From: Gammaproteobacteria bacterium
Lineage (GTDB): Bacteria > Pseudomonadota > Gammaproteobacteria > JAJFJF01
Assembly: GCA_021774255.1 (NCBI GenBank)
Contig: JAJFJF010000034.1
Location: 1 to 64,000, forward strand
DNA length: 64,000 nucleotides
Reading direction: 5' to 3'
The notes below the pieces were generated by a model that saw nothing but the letters and a program-made list of their open reading frames with translations, searched no databases and was not told the origin of the DNA. Positions 19,221 to 29,135 of this stretch are shown piece after piece; position 1 is the first letter of the stretch, and the number at the start of each line of letters is the position of its first letter. A program made the position numbers and the translations under genes.

Positions 19221-19258
19221 GGTCCAAAAAAACACTCAAAAATAAGTTAGCTAACAAT
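19221..19258 (+). other. Shared 3' A-rich element of unit G
   Basis: TCCAAAAAAACACTC, then AAAAATAAGTTAGCTAACA, 107 bases past the stop of gene G. It is on the plus strand, as the orientation of gene G predicts. The rest of 19114-19479 is AT-rich; a 71-codon frame at 19211-19426 is not supported. Confidence 0.7.
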
Positions 19259-19479
19259 CTATTATTTAACTTACGCAAGCATGACAAATATCATCTCGCG
19301 TCAATTTTTAGGCCTTCAAAATCTGACGCGAAATCGATAAATTACTACAAGAATTTGTTTTTAATAATAATTTTATTTATTATGGCGCTCAAAATGAATG
19401 AAATATTGATTTTTATTCAAAAATAGCATATAACTACCCCATAAATTTCTTCAATTATTGAATATTTTAAAGGGGTAAT

Positions 19480-20808
19480 ATGGAGCGTTTTATCCAAAAA
19501 GAACTGCTTAAATGGTGTGAAGCACCTTCTCGCATGCCATTACTTATCCGAGGCGCCAGGCAGGTGGGGAAAACCTACAGCATCGAGCAATTAGGCGCAC
19601 AACACTTTTCAGAAACACTCAGTATCAATTTCGAGCTGCAGCCTGAATACGCTCAGTGCTTTGAGACACTCGAGCCTCAAAAAATTATCGACAGTATTAG
19701 CGCCATCACCCAACGCACAGTGACACCTGGAAAAACGCTATTATTTCTCGACGAAATACAAGAATGCCCACGTGCCATCATGGCACTACGCTATTTCAAG
19801 GAGAAATATCCTCAGCTCCACGTGGTCGGAGCAGGCTCCTTATTAGAATTTGCATTACGCAGTGAAGATTTCCGCATGCCCGTTGGTCGTGTGCAGTCGC
19901 TTTATTTACGCCCTCTATCCTTTCATGAATATCTCCATGCAAGAGGGTATTCACAATTAAGCGAGGCATTTAAAACGGTCACCTTGACCAATCCGTTACC
20001 TTCTGCACTGGCCCACCGTGCAGAAGAATTACTTCGAGAATATTTCGTAATAGGGGGGATGCCTGCCGTTGTTGATCACTATACAAATTATCAAGATTTA
20101 GCGCATACACAAATATTACAAGCCTCCCTTCTTAATACTTACCGTAGTGATTTTGGAAAATATGCAAACCAAGCGCAACACAAGTACCTGCAAAAAATTT
20201 TAGATAAAGCACCTGGTATGATTGGCCAGCATTTCCGTTATAGCAAAATTGATCCTGATATGCAGTCACGCGATTTAAAAGTTGCTTTAGAAAATCTAGT
20301 AGAAACAGGAGTCATGTATCGTGTCTATAGTAGTAAAGCGTCTGGTTTACCATTAGGTTCACTCATTAATGAGAAAAAATTTAAAGTGCTGTTTTTGGAT
20401 ATTGGTTTAGCCAAATCAACCCGTTTTTTAAATCCTGAACTCATGCTTGAAAAAGATTTAATGGTAGTTAATCACGGCATGCTTGTTGAACAATTTGTTG
20501 GGCAAGAACTACTTGCATACCGTTCACCTCACATTAAAAGTGAATTATTTTTTTGGGTAAGAGAGAAGCATGGCAGCCAAGCCGAAGTGGATTATGTCAT
20601 TAACGTAGATGATGCCATCATCCCCATTGAAGTCAAAGCAGGAAAAACAGGCACGCTACGCTCCTTGCGAAGCTTTATCACAGAGAGACAATCCAAACTA
20701 GGCGTGCGTATTTCATTACAGCCACTTTCACTGGAAAATAATGTCTTGTCTGTTCCACTCTACATGGTCAACGAATTAGAACGTTTGATTCACAGCGTCC
20801 TTGATTAG
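19480..20808 (+). CDS. AAA+ ATPase with DUF4143 C-terminal domain
   Basis: 442 residues. N-terminal AAA_14 domain: Walker A IRGARQVGKTYSI (about 24-36), Walker B LLFLDEIQECPRA (about 88-100), sensor VVGAGSLLEFAL. The C-terminal DUF4143 region contains a PD-(D/E)XK-like pattern, with EVDYVINVDD and IPIEVKAGKTGTL at about 365-395. An AGGGG Shine-Dalgarno precedes the start. Such genes are patchily distributed and often act as orphan accessory genes; the role is unknown. Confidence 0.9.
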   Translation: MERFIQKELLKWCEAPSRMPLLIRGARQVGKTYSIEQLGAQHFSETLSINFELQPEYAQCFETLEPQKIIDSISAITQRTVTPGKTLLFLDEIQECPRAIMALRYFKEKYPQLHVVGAGSLLEFALRSEDFRMPVGRVQSLYLRPLSFHEYLHARGYSQLSEAFKTVTLTNPLPSALAHRAEELLREYFVIGGMPAVVDHYTNYQDLAHTQILQASLLNTYRSDFGKYANQAQHKYLQKILDKAPGMIGQHFRYSKIDPDMQSRDLKVALENLVETGVMYRVYSSKASGLPLGSLINEKKFKVLFLDIGLAKSTRFLNPELMLEKDLMVVNHGMLVEQFVGQELLAYRSPHIKSELFFWVREKHGSQAEVDYVINVDDAIIPIEVKAGKTGTLRSLRSFITERQSKLGVRISLQPLSLENNVLSVPLYMVNELERLIHSVLD

Positions 20809-21142
20809 CAAGGCAAGCGCTTCTACTAAAAATCCAAACCTCGAAATAGAGGGCACGCAAGCCAGCTGCTTTGGCGCAGTCAGGCGTTTTATCTTTTCTT
20901 CAGCTTCTTTACTGCCTAGCGGCTTCCGTGAAAACTTAATATTACGCGAAATCAACAAATGCCTGTTTCGCGCAAGCAACCCCTTATTAAGTTATTTTTA
21001 TTACTTAATACTAAAGGCCAAAAATGCTAAAATACCTATTTTTAGTGTCCCCAATCACCACTTAGTAAGCTGTTATTTAAGTAATGCTATGCTAACATTA
21101 GTTATATCAACCGCTTAACAACCATAACCCCACTTGACCGCT
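20809..21142. other. AT-rich intergenic region
   Basis: No convincing gene. A 105-codon plus frame and a 67-codon minus frame overlap each other and match no family I recognise. GCGCAGTCAGGCG-type stretches near 20875 may be remnant coding sequence. Confidence 0.4.
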
Positions 21143-23056
21143 ATGACCCTACGTACATTACTGCGCACCTTACCGCTACTGTCCTTATTATTGGTTTTCT
21201 CAACATCAGGGGCACTGGCCGATTCACCCTTTAAGAAAAGCCCACTTTCTGCACCTTCGGGCACATTGCCTAGCGTAGGCTCTATACAAAACCTGCCTGA
21301 CACCGAGTATCTACCGGGCGACGATGCTTTCCGTTTTTCGAGCCAAGTGCTGGATGAAGACACCGTGATGCTGCACTGGGCCATTGCCAACGGCTATTAC
21401 CTCTTTCGTGATGAACTGTCTTTTGCGATTGTGGGCGCCGATGGTGAAACCACCGAACTTGCCGACATCACCCTGCCACCCGCCGAACAACATTACGATG
21501 ATGTATTAGGCGACTATGAAGCTTATTCTGGTGAACTGGCTTTACCTATCACGCTTATTCCCGATGGCGCTGAAGAAATTACCCTACAAGTCGGCTACCA
21601 AGGTTGCGCGGCGTCTGGGTTTTGCTACCCACCGATGACACGGCAAGTATCGGTTGATTTAAGCGCCATTGGTAGCGCGGGGGAAGCAGAAGAAATATTC
21701 TTAAGCGATCTTGCACCGGCGGCCGGCGCAACATCCGCACCCGCAATGGTGTCAGAACAAGATGCGATCTCCAATTTACTCGCTGATAAAAAATTAATTT
21801 GGATTTTATTAAGCTTCTTTGGCTTTGGTTTATTGCTGACCTTCACGCCGTGCGTGTTACCCATGATACCGATTCTGTCTGGGATCATTGCCGGTCAAGG
21901 CGAAGGCCTCACCACCCGCAAAGCCTTTATCTTATCGCTCGTGTATGTACTTGCCATGGCGCTGACCTACGCAGGTGCCGGCATGATTGCCGGCATGGCA
22001 GGCACGACTATTCAAGCCAGCCTACAAAGCCCCATTGTTATCATCGTCTTCAGCATCTTGTTTGTGTTACTCGCACTTTCTTTATTCGGGTTTTACGAAC
22101 TACGTTTGCCCAACAAATTACACCAACACTTACATCGCATGAGCGAACGCCAACGTGGCGGCACGTACATTGGCGTGGCCATCATGGGCGTTTTATCGGC
22201 CCTCATCGTTTCCCCTTGCGTGACCGCACCACTGGTCGGGGCGCTTGCGTATATCAGCACCACCGGTAACGCAGCCTTAGGCGGCGGCGCGCTATTTGCC
22301 TTGGCGCTTGGGATGGGTGTACCGTTATTATTAATCGGTACGTTTGAAGGTAAACTCATACCCAAAGCCGGCAACTGGATGGAAACCATCAAAGCCATCT
22401 TCGGTGTATTGATGCTCGCCGTGGCGATTTGGATGCTCGAACGCATCTTGCCTGGGCCGGTATTGTTATTGCTGTGGGCGGGCTTATTGATTGTCTCTGC
22501 GGTTTATATGGGCGTACTCGAACCCACACCCAAGAGCGGCTGGCCACGTTTATGGAAAGGTTTAGGTGTGATCATGCTGATCTACGCGGTGATGTTGATG
22601 ATCGGCGCCAGCACCGGCAGCAGCAACCCTTTCCAGCCACTTACCAGTTTTAGTACGACGCAACAAACAAGCATTGAAGGCTGTGAAAGCGCGTCATTTA
22701 CCATTGTCAAAAGCAGTGACGATCTTGATCGCGCCATCGCTGCTGCCAGCGCAGAAGGCAAAACTGTCTTCCTTGATTTTTATGCAGACTGGTGTGCATC
22801 GTGCATTCGCATGTCACGTTACACGTTTACCGATCCAGATGTCCGGCGCACACTGTGTGGCAGTGTCTTACTTAAAGCGGATGTGACCGCGAATGACGCA
22901 CTTGATCGCGAACTGATGCAACGCTTTGGCGTCTATGCGCCACCGGCGATGTTATTCTTTGGGCCTGATGGTGAAGAGCGACGCGGCTATCGTTTAGTGG
23001 GTGAAATGGGGCCAGAAGAGTTTGAACATCATGCCGCGCGCGCACTTGCGCCGTAG
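21143..23056 (+). CDS. dsbD: Thiol:disulfide interchange protein DsbD
   Basis: About 637 residues from the ATG at 21143 (a TTG at 21134 is less likely). It passes electrons from cytosolic thioredoxin to periplasmic DsbC and cytochrome-c maturation proteins. It has a signal peptide, an N-terminal alpha domain with a Cys pair (YQGCAASGFCYPP, about 155), a multi-TM beta domain with the redox cysteines in FTPCVLPMIPILSG and SPCVTAPLVGAL, and a C-terminal thioredoxin-like gamma domain with YADWCASCIRM. Full-length. Confidence 0.95.
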   Translation: MTLRTLLRTLPLLSLLLVFSTSGALADSPFKKSPLSAPSGTLPSVGSIQNLPDTEYLPGDDAFRFSSQVLDEDTVMLHWAIANGYYLFRDELSFAIVGADGETTELADITLPPAEQHYDDVLGDYEAYSGELALPITLIPDGAEEITLQVGYQGCAASGFCYPPMTRQVSVDLSAIGSAGEAEEIFLSDLAPAAGATSAPAMVSEQDAISNLLADKKLIWILLSFFGFGLLLTFTPCVLPMIPILSGIIAGQGEGLTTRKAFILSLVYVLAMALTYAGAGMIAGMAGTTIQASLQSPIVIIVFSILFVLLALSLFGFYELRLPNKLHQHLHRMSERQRGGTYIGVAIMGVLSALIVSPCVTAPLVGALAYISTTGNAALGGGALFALALGMGVPLLLIGTFEGKLIPKAGNWMETIKAIFGVLMLAVAIWMLERILPGPVLLLLWAGLLIVSAVYMGVLEPTPKSGWPRLWKGLGVIMLIYAVMLMIGASTGSSNPFQPLTSFSTTQQTSIEGCESASFTIVKSSDDLDRAIAAASAEGKTVFLDFYADWCASCIRMSRYTFTDPDVRRTLCGSVLLKADVTANDALDRELMQRFGVYAPPAMLFFGPDGEERRGYRLVGEMGPEEFEHHAARALAP

Positions 23057-23058
23057 TA

Positions 23059-23168
23059 CGTAACCGTTCACGGGGGCAGACAATCCCTTGCCGCACGTAG
23101 AGGTATTATTTGTAGAGGTACCTTTGTTGCTGCCCGGGCGGCCACAGGGGGCCGCCCCTACAAAACAG
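23059..23168. repeat. Composite MITE-end and REP repeat
   Basis: GTAACCGTTCACGGGGG, then a stretch shared with 58434-58520 (CGCACGTAGAGGTATTATTT), then a REP palindrome GGGCGGCCACAGGGGGCCGC. It occupies the space between the dsbD stop and the convergent LysR gene and may act as a bidirectional terminator. Confidence 0.7.
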
Positions 23169-23173
23169 CAGTA

Positions 23174-24112
23174 TTATTTGGATAATAAGCAGTTGATCAC
23201 TTGTTTAACCGGTGCGGAGACAGTGGATTTTTCATCTTCACTGCCTGCGTCATTTGGGTAGGTAATATGCAACTGATGTTCAGGCACTGGCTTGCCGTGT
23301 GTTTCAGGGGAATACAGCTTGACTAGCTGCCCGCTTTCCAGTGCTTCGCGACAGAAAAAATCGGGTAACACGCCAATGCCTACCCCCTCGATCAACGCCG
23401 TGAGCATGCCAAAAATATTGGGCACCGTCATCACCACATTTGGTTTAAAATTTTCTGTTTCGCCAAACACGGTTTTCATATATTCCGTCGCAAAACGCAG
23501 CATTTCACCGTAGCCTACCCAGTCAGCGTTATTAAGTACTTCCAAATCACCTGCGGCTAATGCTTTGCTGTCTAATGTGTCTGCCTGTGCTGCGCTGCCG
23601 ACCAACACATGCGCGCCCTGATAAAAAATTTGCTGTTTCATGCCCGCGATATCAAGCCCCGTATCATAGGCCGCATTTGAAATTAAAATATCCACCGCGC
23701 GTGCATTAAAATCAGACACCAGCTGACTTAAACCACCCGACACAAAATGCACGGCGATCCCTTGACTCAACAAAGGCACAATTTGTGGCATCACCAAACT
23801 ACTTAATACACCGGGATGGCCGCCCACATATACCGAACCCGGTCCCGTGGAATGTTGACGATCATGCAGCTGCCAGACACGCTGTAAATCATCCATCGCG
23901 GGTTCAATTTGAGTCACCAAGGTTCTCGCAAAGTCTGTTGGCGTCGCACCACGCGGACCTCGTTCAAATAAGCGTTGCCCTAAATCTTCTTCTAATTGTT
24001 TAATATGGCGCGAGAGCGCAGGCTGTGACACACCACACTGCCCGGCCGCCTCACGCAATGATTTAGCGTGGTAGGTCGCTAGGAAACTCGAAAATAGGCT
24101 ATAACGTGACAT
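23174..24112 (-). CDS. LysR-family transcriptional regulator
   Basis: 312 residues. N-terminal winged HTH: SLREAAGQCGVSQPALSRHIKQLEEDLGQRLFERG-type (residues about 18-52), followed by a periplasmic-binding-like effector domain. It is divergent from rpiA with a 77-base gap, so it may control rpiA and the transporter. It is a paralogue of the LysR genes at 26116 and 27024; all three share an LPDF(F/C)C motif near residue 265. Confidence 0.9.
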   Translation of the reverse strand: MSRYSLFSSFLATYHAKSLREAAGQCGVSQPALSRHIKQLEEDLGQRLFERGPRGATPTDFARTLVTQIEPAMDDLQRVWQLHDRQHSTGPGSVYVGGHPGVLSSLVMPQIVPLLSQGIAVHFVSGGLSQLVSDFNARAVDILISNAAYDTGLDIAGMKQQIFYQGAHVLVGSAAQADTLDSKALAAGDLEVLNNADWVGYGEMLRFATEYMKTVFGETENFKPNVVMTVPNIFGMLTALIEGVGIGVLPDFFCREALESGQLVKLYSPETHGKPVPEHQLHITYPNDAGSEDEKSTVSAPVKQVINCLLSK

Positions 24113-24152
24113 GGAGAATAGAATTTTCCGTTATTTCATTCTAATATTTGCA

Positions 24153-24158
24153 TATAAT
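24153..24158 (+). promoter_or_regulatory. Probable -10 box of rpiA
   Basis: TATAAT 31 bases before the rpiA ATG in the LysR-rpiA divergent gap. No clear -35 hexamer is seen, which would suit an activator-dependent promoter. AAGGA follows as the Shine-Dalgarno site. Confidence 0.5.
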
Positions 24159-24189
24159 GGCAGGATAAACATAAAGAAGGAAAGTATCA

Positions 24190-24843
24190 ATGACCCAAGA
24201 TGAAATGAAACAAGCGGTTGCACGCACAGCGCTTGATTATGTAGAAGACAATCAAATTATTGGCGTGGGCACCGGCTCCACCGTGAATTACTTTATCGAT
24301 GAATTGGCCACCATCAAGCACCGCATTGAAGGTACCGTTGCCAGTTCAGTGGCAACTGAAAAACGATTGAAAGCGCACGGGATCCCCGTATTTGATTTAA
24401 CCGCTGTGGATCAGGTAGCGGTTTACATTGATGGTGCCGATGAATGCGACCCGCATAAGCAGCTGATCAAAGGCGGCGGTGGCGCACTGACGCGCGAAAA
24501 AATCATCGCGGCCAGTGCACAACAATTTGTCTGTATTATTGATGAAACAAAACAAGTAAAAGTATTAGGCGAATTTCCACTGCCGGTAGAAGTCATTCCC
24601 ATGGCGCGCAGTTATGTGGCACGTGCCTTGGTCAAACTCGGTGCTAACCCAAGTTACCGTGAAGGTGTCACCACCGATAACGGCAACATCATTTTGGATA
24701 ATTACAATCTCGACATTTTGGAGCCTATCAAGCTTGAGCAAGCGATCAACAATATCACGGGCGTTGTCACAAACGGCTTATTTGCCATGCGCCCTGCAGA
24801 TGTCGTCTTGGTCGCCACCGAAAAAGGCACTCACATACTTTAA
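24190..24843 (+). CDS. rpiA: Ribose 5-phosphate isomerase A
   Basis: 217 residues. It interconverts ribose 5-phosphate and ribulose 5-phosphate in the pentose phosphate pathway. Motifs: [15 protein letters not shown] (phosphate loop), [25 protein letters not shown] (catalytic Asp, Lys and Glu), and ITDNGN-like [11 protein letters not shown]. Complete, with a good Shine-Dalgarno. Two bases separate it from the transporter gene downstream, suggesting co-transcription. Confidence 0.96.
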   Translation: MTQDEMKQAVARTALDYVEDNQIIGVGTGSTVNYFIDELATIKHRIEGTVASSVATEKRLKAHGIPVFDLTAVDQVAVYIDGADECDPHKQLIKGGGGALTREKIIAASAQQFVCIIDETKQVKVLGEFPLPVEVIPMARSYVARALVKLGANPSYREGVTTDNGNIILDNYNLDILEPIKLEQAINNITGVVTNGLFAMRPADVVLVATEKGTHIL

Positions 24844-24845
24844 CC

Positions 24846-26135
24846 ATGCTATTACATCAGCGACTTTCCTCTCAAGAACGGCAGGTTTTATTCATTGCCT
24901 GGGCCAGCAGCACACTCGAGATATTCGCTTTCATTGTATATGCCTATCTTGTCACGGTCGTGGCACAATTATTTTTTTATAGCGAGGCAAGCTACACTAA
25001 TTTATTAAGCGGCATGGCGTTGCTTGCTGTGACTTATTTTGTGCGGCCGATCGGTGCTGCACTTTTTGGCGCATTAGGCGACCGCTACGGCCGAAAGGTG
25101 ATGTTTTATTGGAGCATTATCATCATCTCCCTCACATCGTTTGCGATCGGCTTGCTCCCAACGTATCAACACATCGGCTTTTTAGCGCCCTTGTTATTAA
25201 TTTTTTTAAAAGGCCTGCAAGCCCTTGCTATGGCGGGTGGCTTGCCCGGTGCGGCTATTTACATCACGGAGCATGTACGTAACGAGCATCGTGGTTTGGC
25301 CTGTGCCGCATTGCACACCAATTTATCTATTGGCACACTGCTTGCTTGCAGTGCCGCTGCATTGGTCACCGCCTACCTGTCTGAGGAAGCCTTATTTGCT
25401 TGGGGCTGGCGCATTCCTTTCTTGCTTGCGGGTATGTTAGGGCTACTCGCCGCTTATCTGCGCATTAAGCTTGCGGAATCGCCATTATTTCTCCAATTGC
25501 AAAAGCAACAACAAGTCGAAAAGAAACCGTTGCGCGCTGTGTTTAAGCATCATAAACGCTTGATGCTGATCTCGCTATTGATCATTGCGCTGGCGGCTTC
25601 CAATTTTTCTACTTTTTATGTGGTGATGCCAACCTACTTAAGCACTTATTTTCATTTTGATGATGGCTTAATGCTCTTCATCAATACGCTCTTTTTATTG
25701 ATCTGTGCGGGCACCACTTTACTATTCGGTCACTTTTCAGATAAATGGCGCCGCAAAAATACCTTGATGATCGGTGCGGTCGTCCTGGCGGTCATTGCTT
25801 ACCCGCTATTTACCTTGTTAGCAAAAGAAGCGCTTTGGGCGGTCATCATCGTATACAGTGTGGGCACGCTATTCACCGCGCTCTTTTTAGCCGTTGCCCC
25901 ACTGATGCCATTAGAGCTTTTTGCCACACGCGTGCGTTACACAGGCTATGCCTTATCACTTGGTTTGGGAATTGCAATCTTCTCAGGGCTCGCGCCCATC
26001 GCCGGGTTTATTGCTGCAGATTGGTTTGGTAACCTGTTTTCTTTAGCGCTTTATATTAGCCTGACGGCCATATTAGCATTGATAGCCTTACTGCATGTGC
26101 GTGAAACCAAAGGGCTTACGCTTTCTCAGGTGTAA
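24846..26135 (+). CDS. MFS transporter, metabolite:H+ symporter (MHS/ProP-like) family
   Basis: 429 residues, about 12 TM helices. The loop 2-3 signature GALGDRYGRKVMFYW and the MHS features VRPIGAALFG and RVRYTGYALSLGLG place it with ProP/KgtP-type symporters for small organic solutes. It directly follows rpiA. Substrate not predictable. Its 3' end overlaps the convergent LysR gene by 20 bases. Confidence 0.87.
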   Translation: MLLHQRLSSQERQVLFIAWASSTLEIFAFIVYAYLVTVVAQLFFYSEASYTNLLSGMALLAVTYFVRPIGAALFGALGDRYGRKVMFYWSIIIISLTSFAIGLLPTYQHIGFLAPLLLIFLKGLQALAMAGGLPGAAIYITEHVRNEHRGLACAALHTNLSIGTLLACSAAALVTAYLSEEALFAWGWRIPFLLAGMLGLLAAYLRIKLAESPLFLQLQKQQQVEKKPLRAVFKHHKRLMLISLLIIALAASNFSTFYVVMPTYLSTYFHFDDGLMLFINTLFLLICAGTTLLFGHFSDKWRRKNTLMIGAVVLAVIAYPLFTLLAKEALWAVIIVYSVGTLFTALFLAVAPLMPLELFATRVRYTGYALSLGLGIAIFSGLAPIAGFIAADWFGNLFSLALYISLTAILALIALLHVRETKGLTLSQV

Positions 26136-27021
26136 ATTGCTCAATGGCGGCTTGAATACGTGGTATTTTTTTTGAACGGCGGTTGTAAACAACATACAAA
26201 GACCGTTTTGGTGGATCAATGGGTTTACAAAGCTCAATCAAGCGCCCACTTTCTAACTCGCGACGACAAAAGAAATCAGGTAACACACTGATCCCCATCC
26301 CCGCCACAAGTGCGCGCACTAATGCTGATGCTTCAGGAAACGTCATCACGACCCGCAACGGTAAGTGTTTGCCAAAAACATGTTCGATATATTCTTTCAC
26401 AAACAACCGTTGCGTGTTAAACACCACCCAATTGACCTGACAGAGTACACCAATATCGCCTCTGCTAAGCCCCGAGAAATCAAATTTCTCTGCCCAGGCA
26501 GGATGGCCCACTAACATATATTTTTCTTCATAGAAAAATTTCTGCTCGGTGTAAGCTAGCTCGACTTGTGATTCGAATAAAAAAGTGGATATTAATAAAT
26601 CTATCTTCCCTTGCGAGAAATCTTTTACTAGCGATCGCAAACTACCCGGCACCAGGTGTGTCGTAATGTCTTCTTTTGATAGCGCATCGACTTTAGGGAT
26701 CAAAAAATTATTTAAAATACCGGAATGGCCACCGATACGCAGTGGGCCTGCTACCGTGTCTTTGACTTCCGTAAATTTGTCCCAAGCATCATCCAATTTA
26801 TCAACCGCAATGCCCAAGGTATGTGCAAATGCGCGCGCAGGCGCCGTGGGGATCACTTCATCACGCCCCCGCACAAATAGAGGCCGACCAAAAAATTCTT
26901 CTAAGTTTCGTAATTGAATAGAGATGGCCGGTTGCGAAAGATTGACCATCTGCCCCGCTTTGGTGAGCGAGCGTGTACGGTAAACGGCTAAGAAAGTGGC
27001 TAGTGCATTATAATGCAGCAC
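26116..27021 (-). CDS. LysR-family transcriptional regulator
   Basis: 301 residues, HTH at SLTKAGQMVNLSQPAISIQLRNLEEFFGRPLF-type (about 17-48), effector domain after residue 90. It lies 2 bases downstream of a second LysR gene on the same strand and converges on the MFS transporter. Paralogue of 23174 and 27024. Confidence 0.9.
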   Translation of the reverse strand: MLHYNALATFLAVYRTRSLTKAGQMVNLSQPAISIQLRNLEEFFGRPLFVRGRDEVIPTAPARAFAHTLGIAVDKLDDAWDKFTEVKDTVAGPLRIGGHSGILNNFLIPKVDALSKEDITTHLVPGSLRSLVKDFSQGKIDLLISTFLFESQVELAYTEQKFFYEEKYMLVGHPAWAEKFDFSGLSRGDIGVLCQVNWVVFNTQRLFVKEYIEHVFGKHLPLRVVMTFPEASALVRALVAGMGISVLPDFFCRRELESGRLIELCKPIDPPKRSLYVVYNRRSKKIPRIQAAIEQFTPEKA

Positions 27022-27023
27022 CG

Positions 27024-27929
27024 TTAATCTCCCTGCAAGTGTCTGCGCACCTGAGCAGCCAACGTAGAAAGCTTACTGGGTTTCAAGGAAATTAAATTAA
27101 TGGGCACGGTAGGCACATGCGTTGGCTGGTGCAAGACAAATAGATCGCCTTTCATCACAGCATCATGGCAACAAAAATCAGGCAACACACCAATGCCTAA
27201 GCCTTGTTTCAAGGCTTCTAGCATACCGCCCACATCCGGGATCACAGCCGTAATATCAAACTCTTCACGTTGATCAAACACTTTTAATAAGTATTGCTGC
27301 GGGAAATTACGCTCTATGGCATACACTATCCATTGTGCTTTTAACAAGGCGCGAGTCTCTCCTGCTTGTAATGCTGCGCTGTCTATTTTATCTGCCCATT
27401 TTGCATTCCCGACCAACAATAAATTATCTTCGCTTAAAGTATGTTGCTCAAAAACATCCACGTTCAATTCTGGTTCAGCTTGATAACCCGTGTGGTAGAC
27501 CAGCATATCCAACGTTCTGTCTTCCAAGCGCTTCATCAATTTTTGTACTTCGCCTAATGCAAAATAAGACGTGATTTTTTTATTTTCTAACGTGGCGAGT
27601 TTAGGCAATAAATAATAGGTCAGTAATTCTGATTCCGCGCCGATATACACTGGCCCACCGTATTTTGAAGACGCCCGTTGATACATCACCCAAGCCGCAT
27701 CCAGGGTATCCAGCGACGGGCTGACCGCATCGGCCAAGTCATGTGCCGCTGCAGTTGGTTCTGCACCGCGCGGCCCACGGGTAAAAAGCGGCTTGCCAAC
27801 TGCGGCTTCTAAGCTTTTTAAATGTGTTGAAATGGCCGGTTGGGATAATTCGAGCTCTTGCGCTGCGCGCGTCAGTGATTTGGTGCGGTAGACCGCTAAA
27901 AAGCTCGCTAAGAAGTCATAACGTGACAC
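27024..27929 (-). CDS. LysR-family transcriptional regulator
   Basis: 302 residues from a GTG at 27929 (VSRYDFLASFLAVYRTKSLT), which matches the starts of its two paralogues and has AGAGGA 8 bases upstream. The frame stays open to 28019 but that extension is unlike LysR proteins. HTH at SLTRAAQELELSQPAISTHLKSLEAAVGKPLF-type. It is divergent from tyrA. Confidence 0.88.
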   Translation of the reverse strand: MSRYDFLASFLAVYRTKSLTRAAQELELSQPAISTHLKSLEAAVGKPLFTRGPRGAEPTAAAHDLADAVSPSLDTLDAAWVMYQRASSKYGGPVYIGAESELLTYYLLPKLATLENKKITSYFALGEVQKLMKRLEDRTLDMLVYHTGYQAEPELNVDVFEQHTLSEDNLLLVGNAKWADKIDSAALQAGETRALLKAQWIVYAIERNFPQQYLLKVFDQREEFDITAVIPDVGGMLEALKQGLGIGVLPDFCCHDAVMKGDLFVLHQPTHVPTVPINLISLKPSKLSTLAAQVRRHLQGD

Positions 27930-28102
27930 ACCGATCCTCTTATTCGTTAATGGATGGATGGAATAAAGTAATTGATTTTCATTATAAAGCAATCTCCTGC
28001 CACCGCAAATGTTGTCCACAGTGTATGGCGCAATCTAATTATGATAGATTGTGCTTATACTCAATCAGACTCATTTTGGGCATTTCAGGAGCAAATCAAA
28101 GT

Positions 28103-28975
28103 ATGGCGACTCAGCCTCTATTTAACAGGATAACCCTCATCGGTGCGGGGTTGATTGGCTCATCATTGGCGCGAGTGATTCAAACGCATCAGCTTGCCAG
28201 TCAGTTAACCGTAACCGATGAGCAATCGGATGTGTTGGATAAGGTGGGATCGCTAGCACTTGCTGATGAAGTCACGCCTGATGCTGCACAAGCCGTACAA
28301 GAAGCTGATTTGGTGATGCTCTGCACACCGCTCAGTGCCTACGGCACCATCATGCAAACCATCGCACCGCATCTAAAACCAGATGCGGTTATCAGCGATG
28401 TGGGTTCAGTAAAAGCCAGCGCGATTGATGCGATCACACCACATCTCCCAGCGGGTGTACACTTTGTACCAGGGCACCCGATTGCAGGGACAGAAAAAAG
28501 CGGGCCGGCCGCAGGCTTTGCGACACTATTTCAAAATCACTGGTGTATTTTAACGCCAACGACACATAGCGCGCCAGAAGCTATCGAGAAAATCACCGCG
28601 CTCTGGCAAGCCGCAGGCATGCGTGTCGAAAAAATGAATGCCGAACATCACGACCGCACGTTTGCACTGACGTCACACTTGCCTCACCTGATCGCATACA
28701 ACTTGGTGGGCACCGCGCTCGATTTTGAAAAAAACACCCAGCAAGAAGTGATTAAATTCTCAGCGGGTGGCTTTCGTGACTTCACCCGCATCGCCGCCTC
28801 CAACCCCATTATGTGGCGCGATATCTTTTTGCAAAATCGCGACGCGCTACTCGAGATGGTTGAACATTTCAAACAAGATCTTAACCAACTCAGCACCGCC
28901 ATCCGTGATGGCGATGCTGAGACACTTGAAAAACAGCTCACGCGCATCCAAGCATTGGGCCTTGCTAAAGACTAG
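28103..28975 (+). CDS. tyrA: Prephenate/arogenate dehydrogenase
   Basis: 290 residues from the ATG at 28103 (the frame is open upstream across the divergent LysR gene). NAD-binding Rossmann ITLIGAGLIGSSLARVI, DVGSVKASAIDAI, catalytic His region PGHPIAGTEKSGPAAG, and the helical domain TSHLPHLIAYNLVG. It oxidatively decarboxylates prephenate (or dehydrogenates arogenate) in tyrosine synthesis. It lacks chorismate mutase and ACT domains. Confidence 0.92.
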   Translation: MATQPLFNRITLIGAGLIGSSLARVIQTHQLASQLTVTDEQSDVLDKVGSLALADEVTPDAAQAVQEADLVMLCTPLSAYGTIMQTIAPHLKPDAVISDVGSVKASAIDAITPHLPAGVHFVPGHPIAGTEKSGPAAGFATLFQNHWCILTPTTHSAPEAIEKITALWQAAGMRVEKMNAEHHDRTFALTSHLPHLIAYNLVGTALDFEKNTQQEVIKFSAGGFRDFTRIAASNPIMWRDIFLQNRDALLEMVEHFKQDLNQLSTAIRDGDAETLEKQLTRIQALGLAKD

Positions 28976-29135
28976 GCTAAAAAATCGGTAAACCCATCTT
29001 ATTAGCAATAAAAACTCAATACCCTTCCTCATCCCCCAGGAAAGCAACATTATAATCTATTGATAAATAAATAATTTTATAGTAAATCTCTCATATTTAG
29101 TATTTTTCAGGATTGAACTGGAAAAATACCAAAAT

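Noticed and set aside
20776-21118. Overlapping 67- and 105-codon frames after the DUF4143 gene
   Set aside because: Antisense to each other in AT-rich DNA, with no motif or ribosome site to support either.
27824-28102. Extended N-terminus of TyrA
   Set aside because: The frame is open through the divergent LysR gene, but TyrA homology starts at the ATG at 28103.
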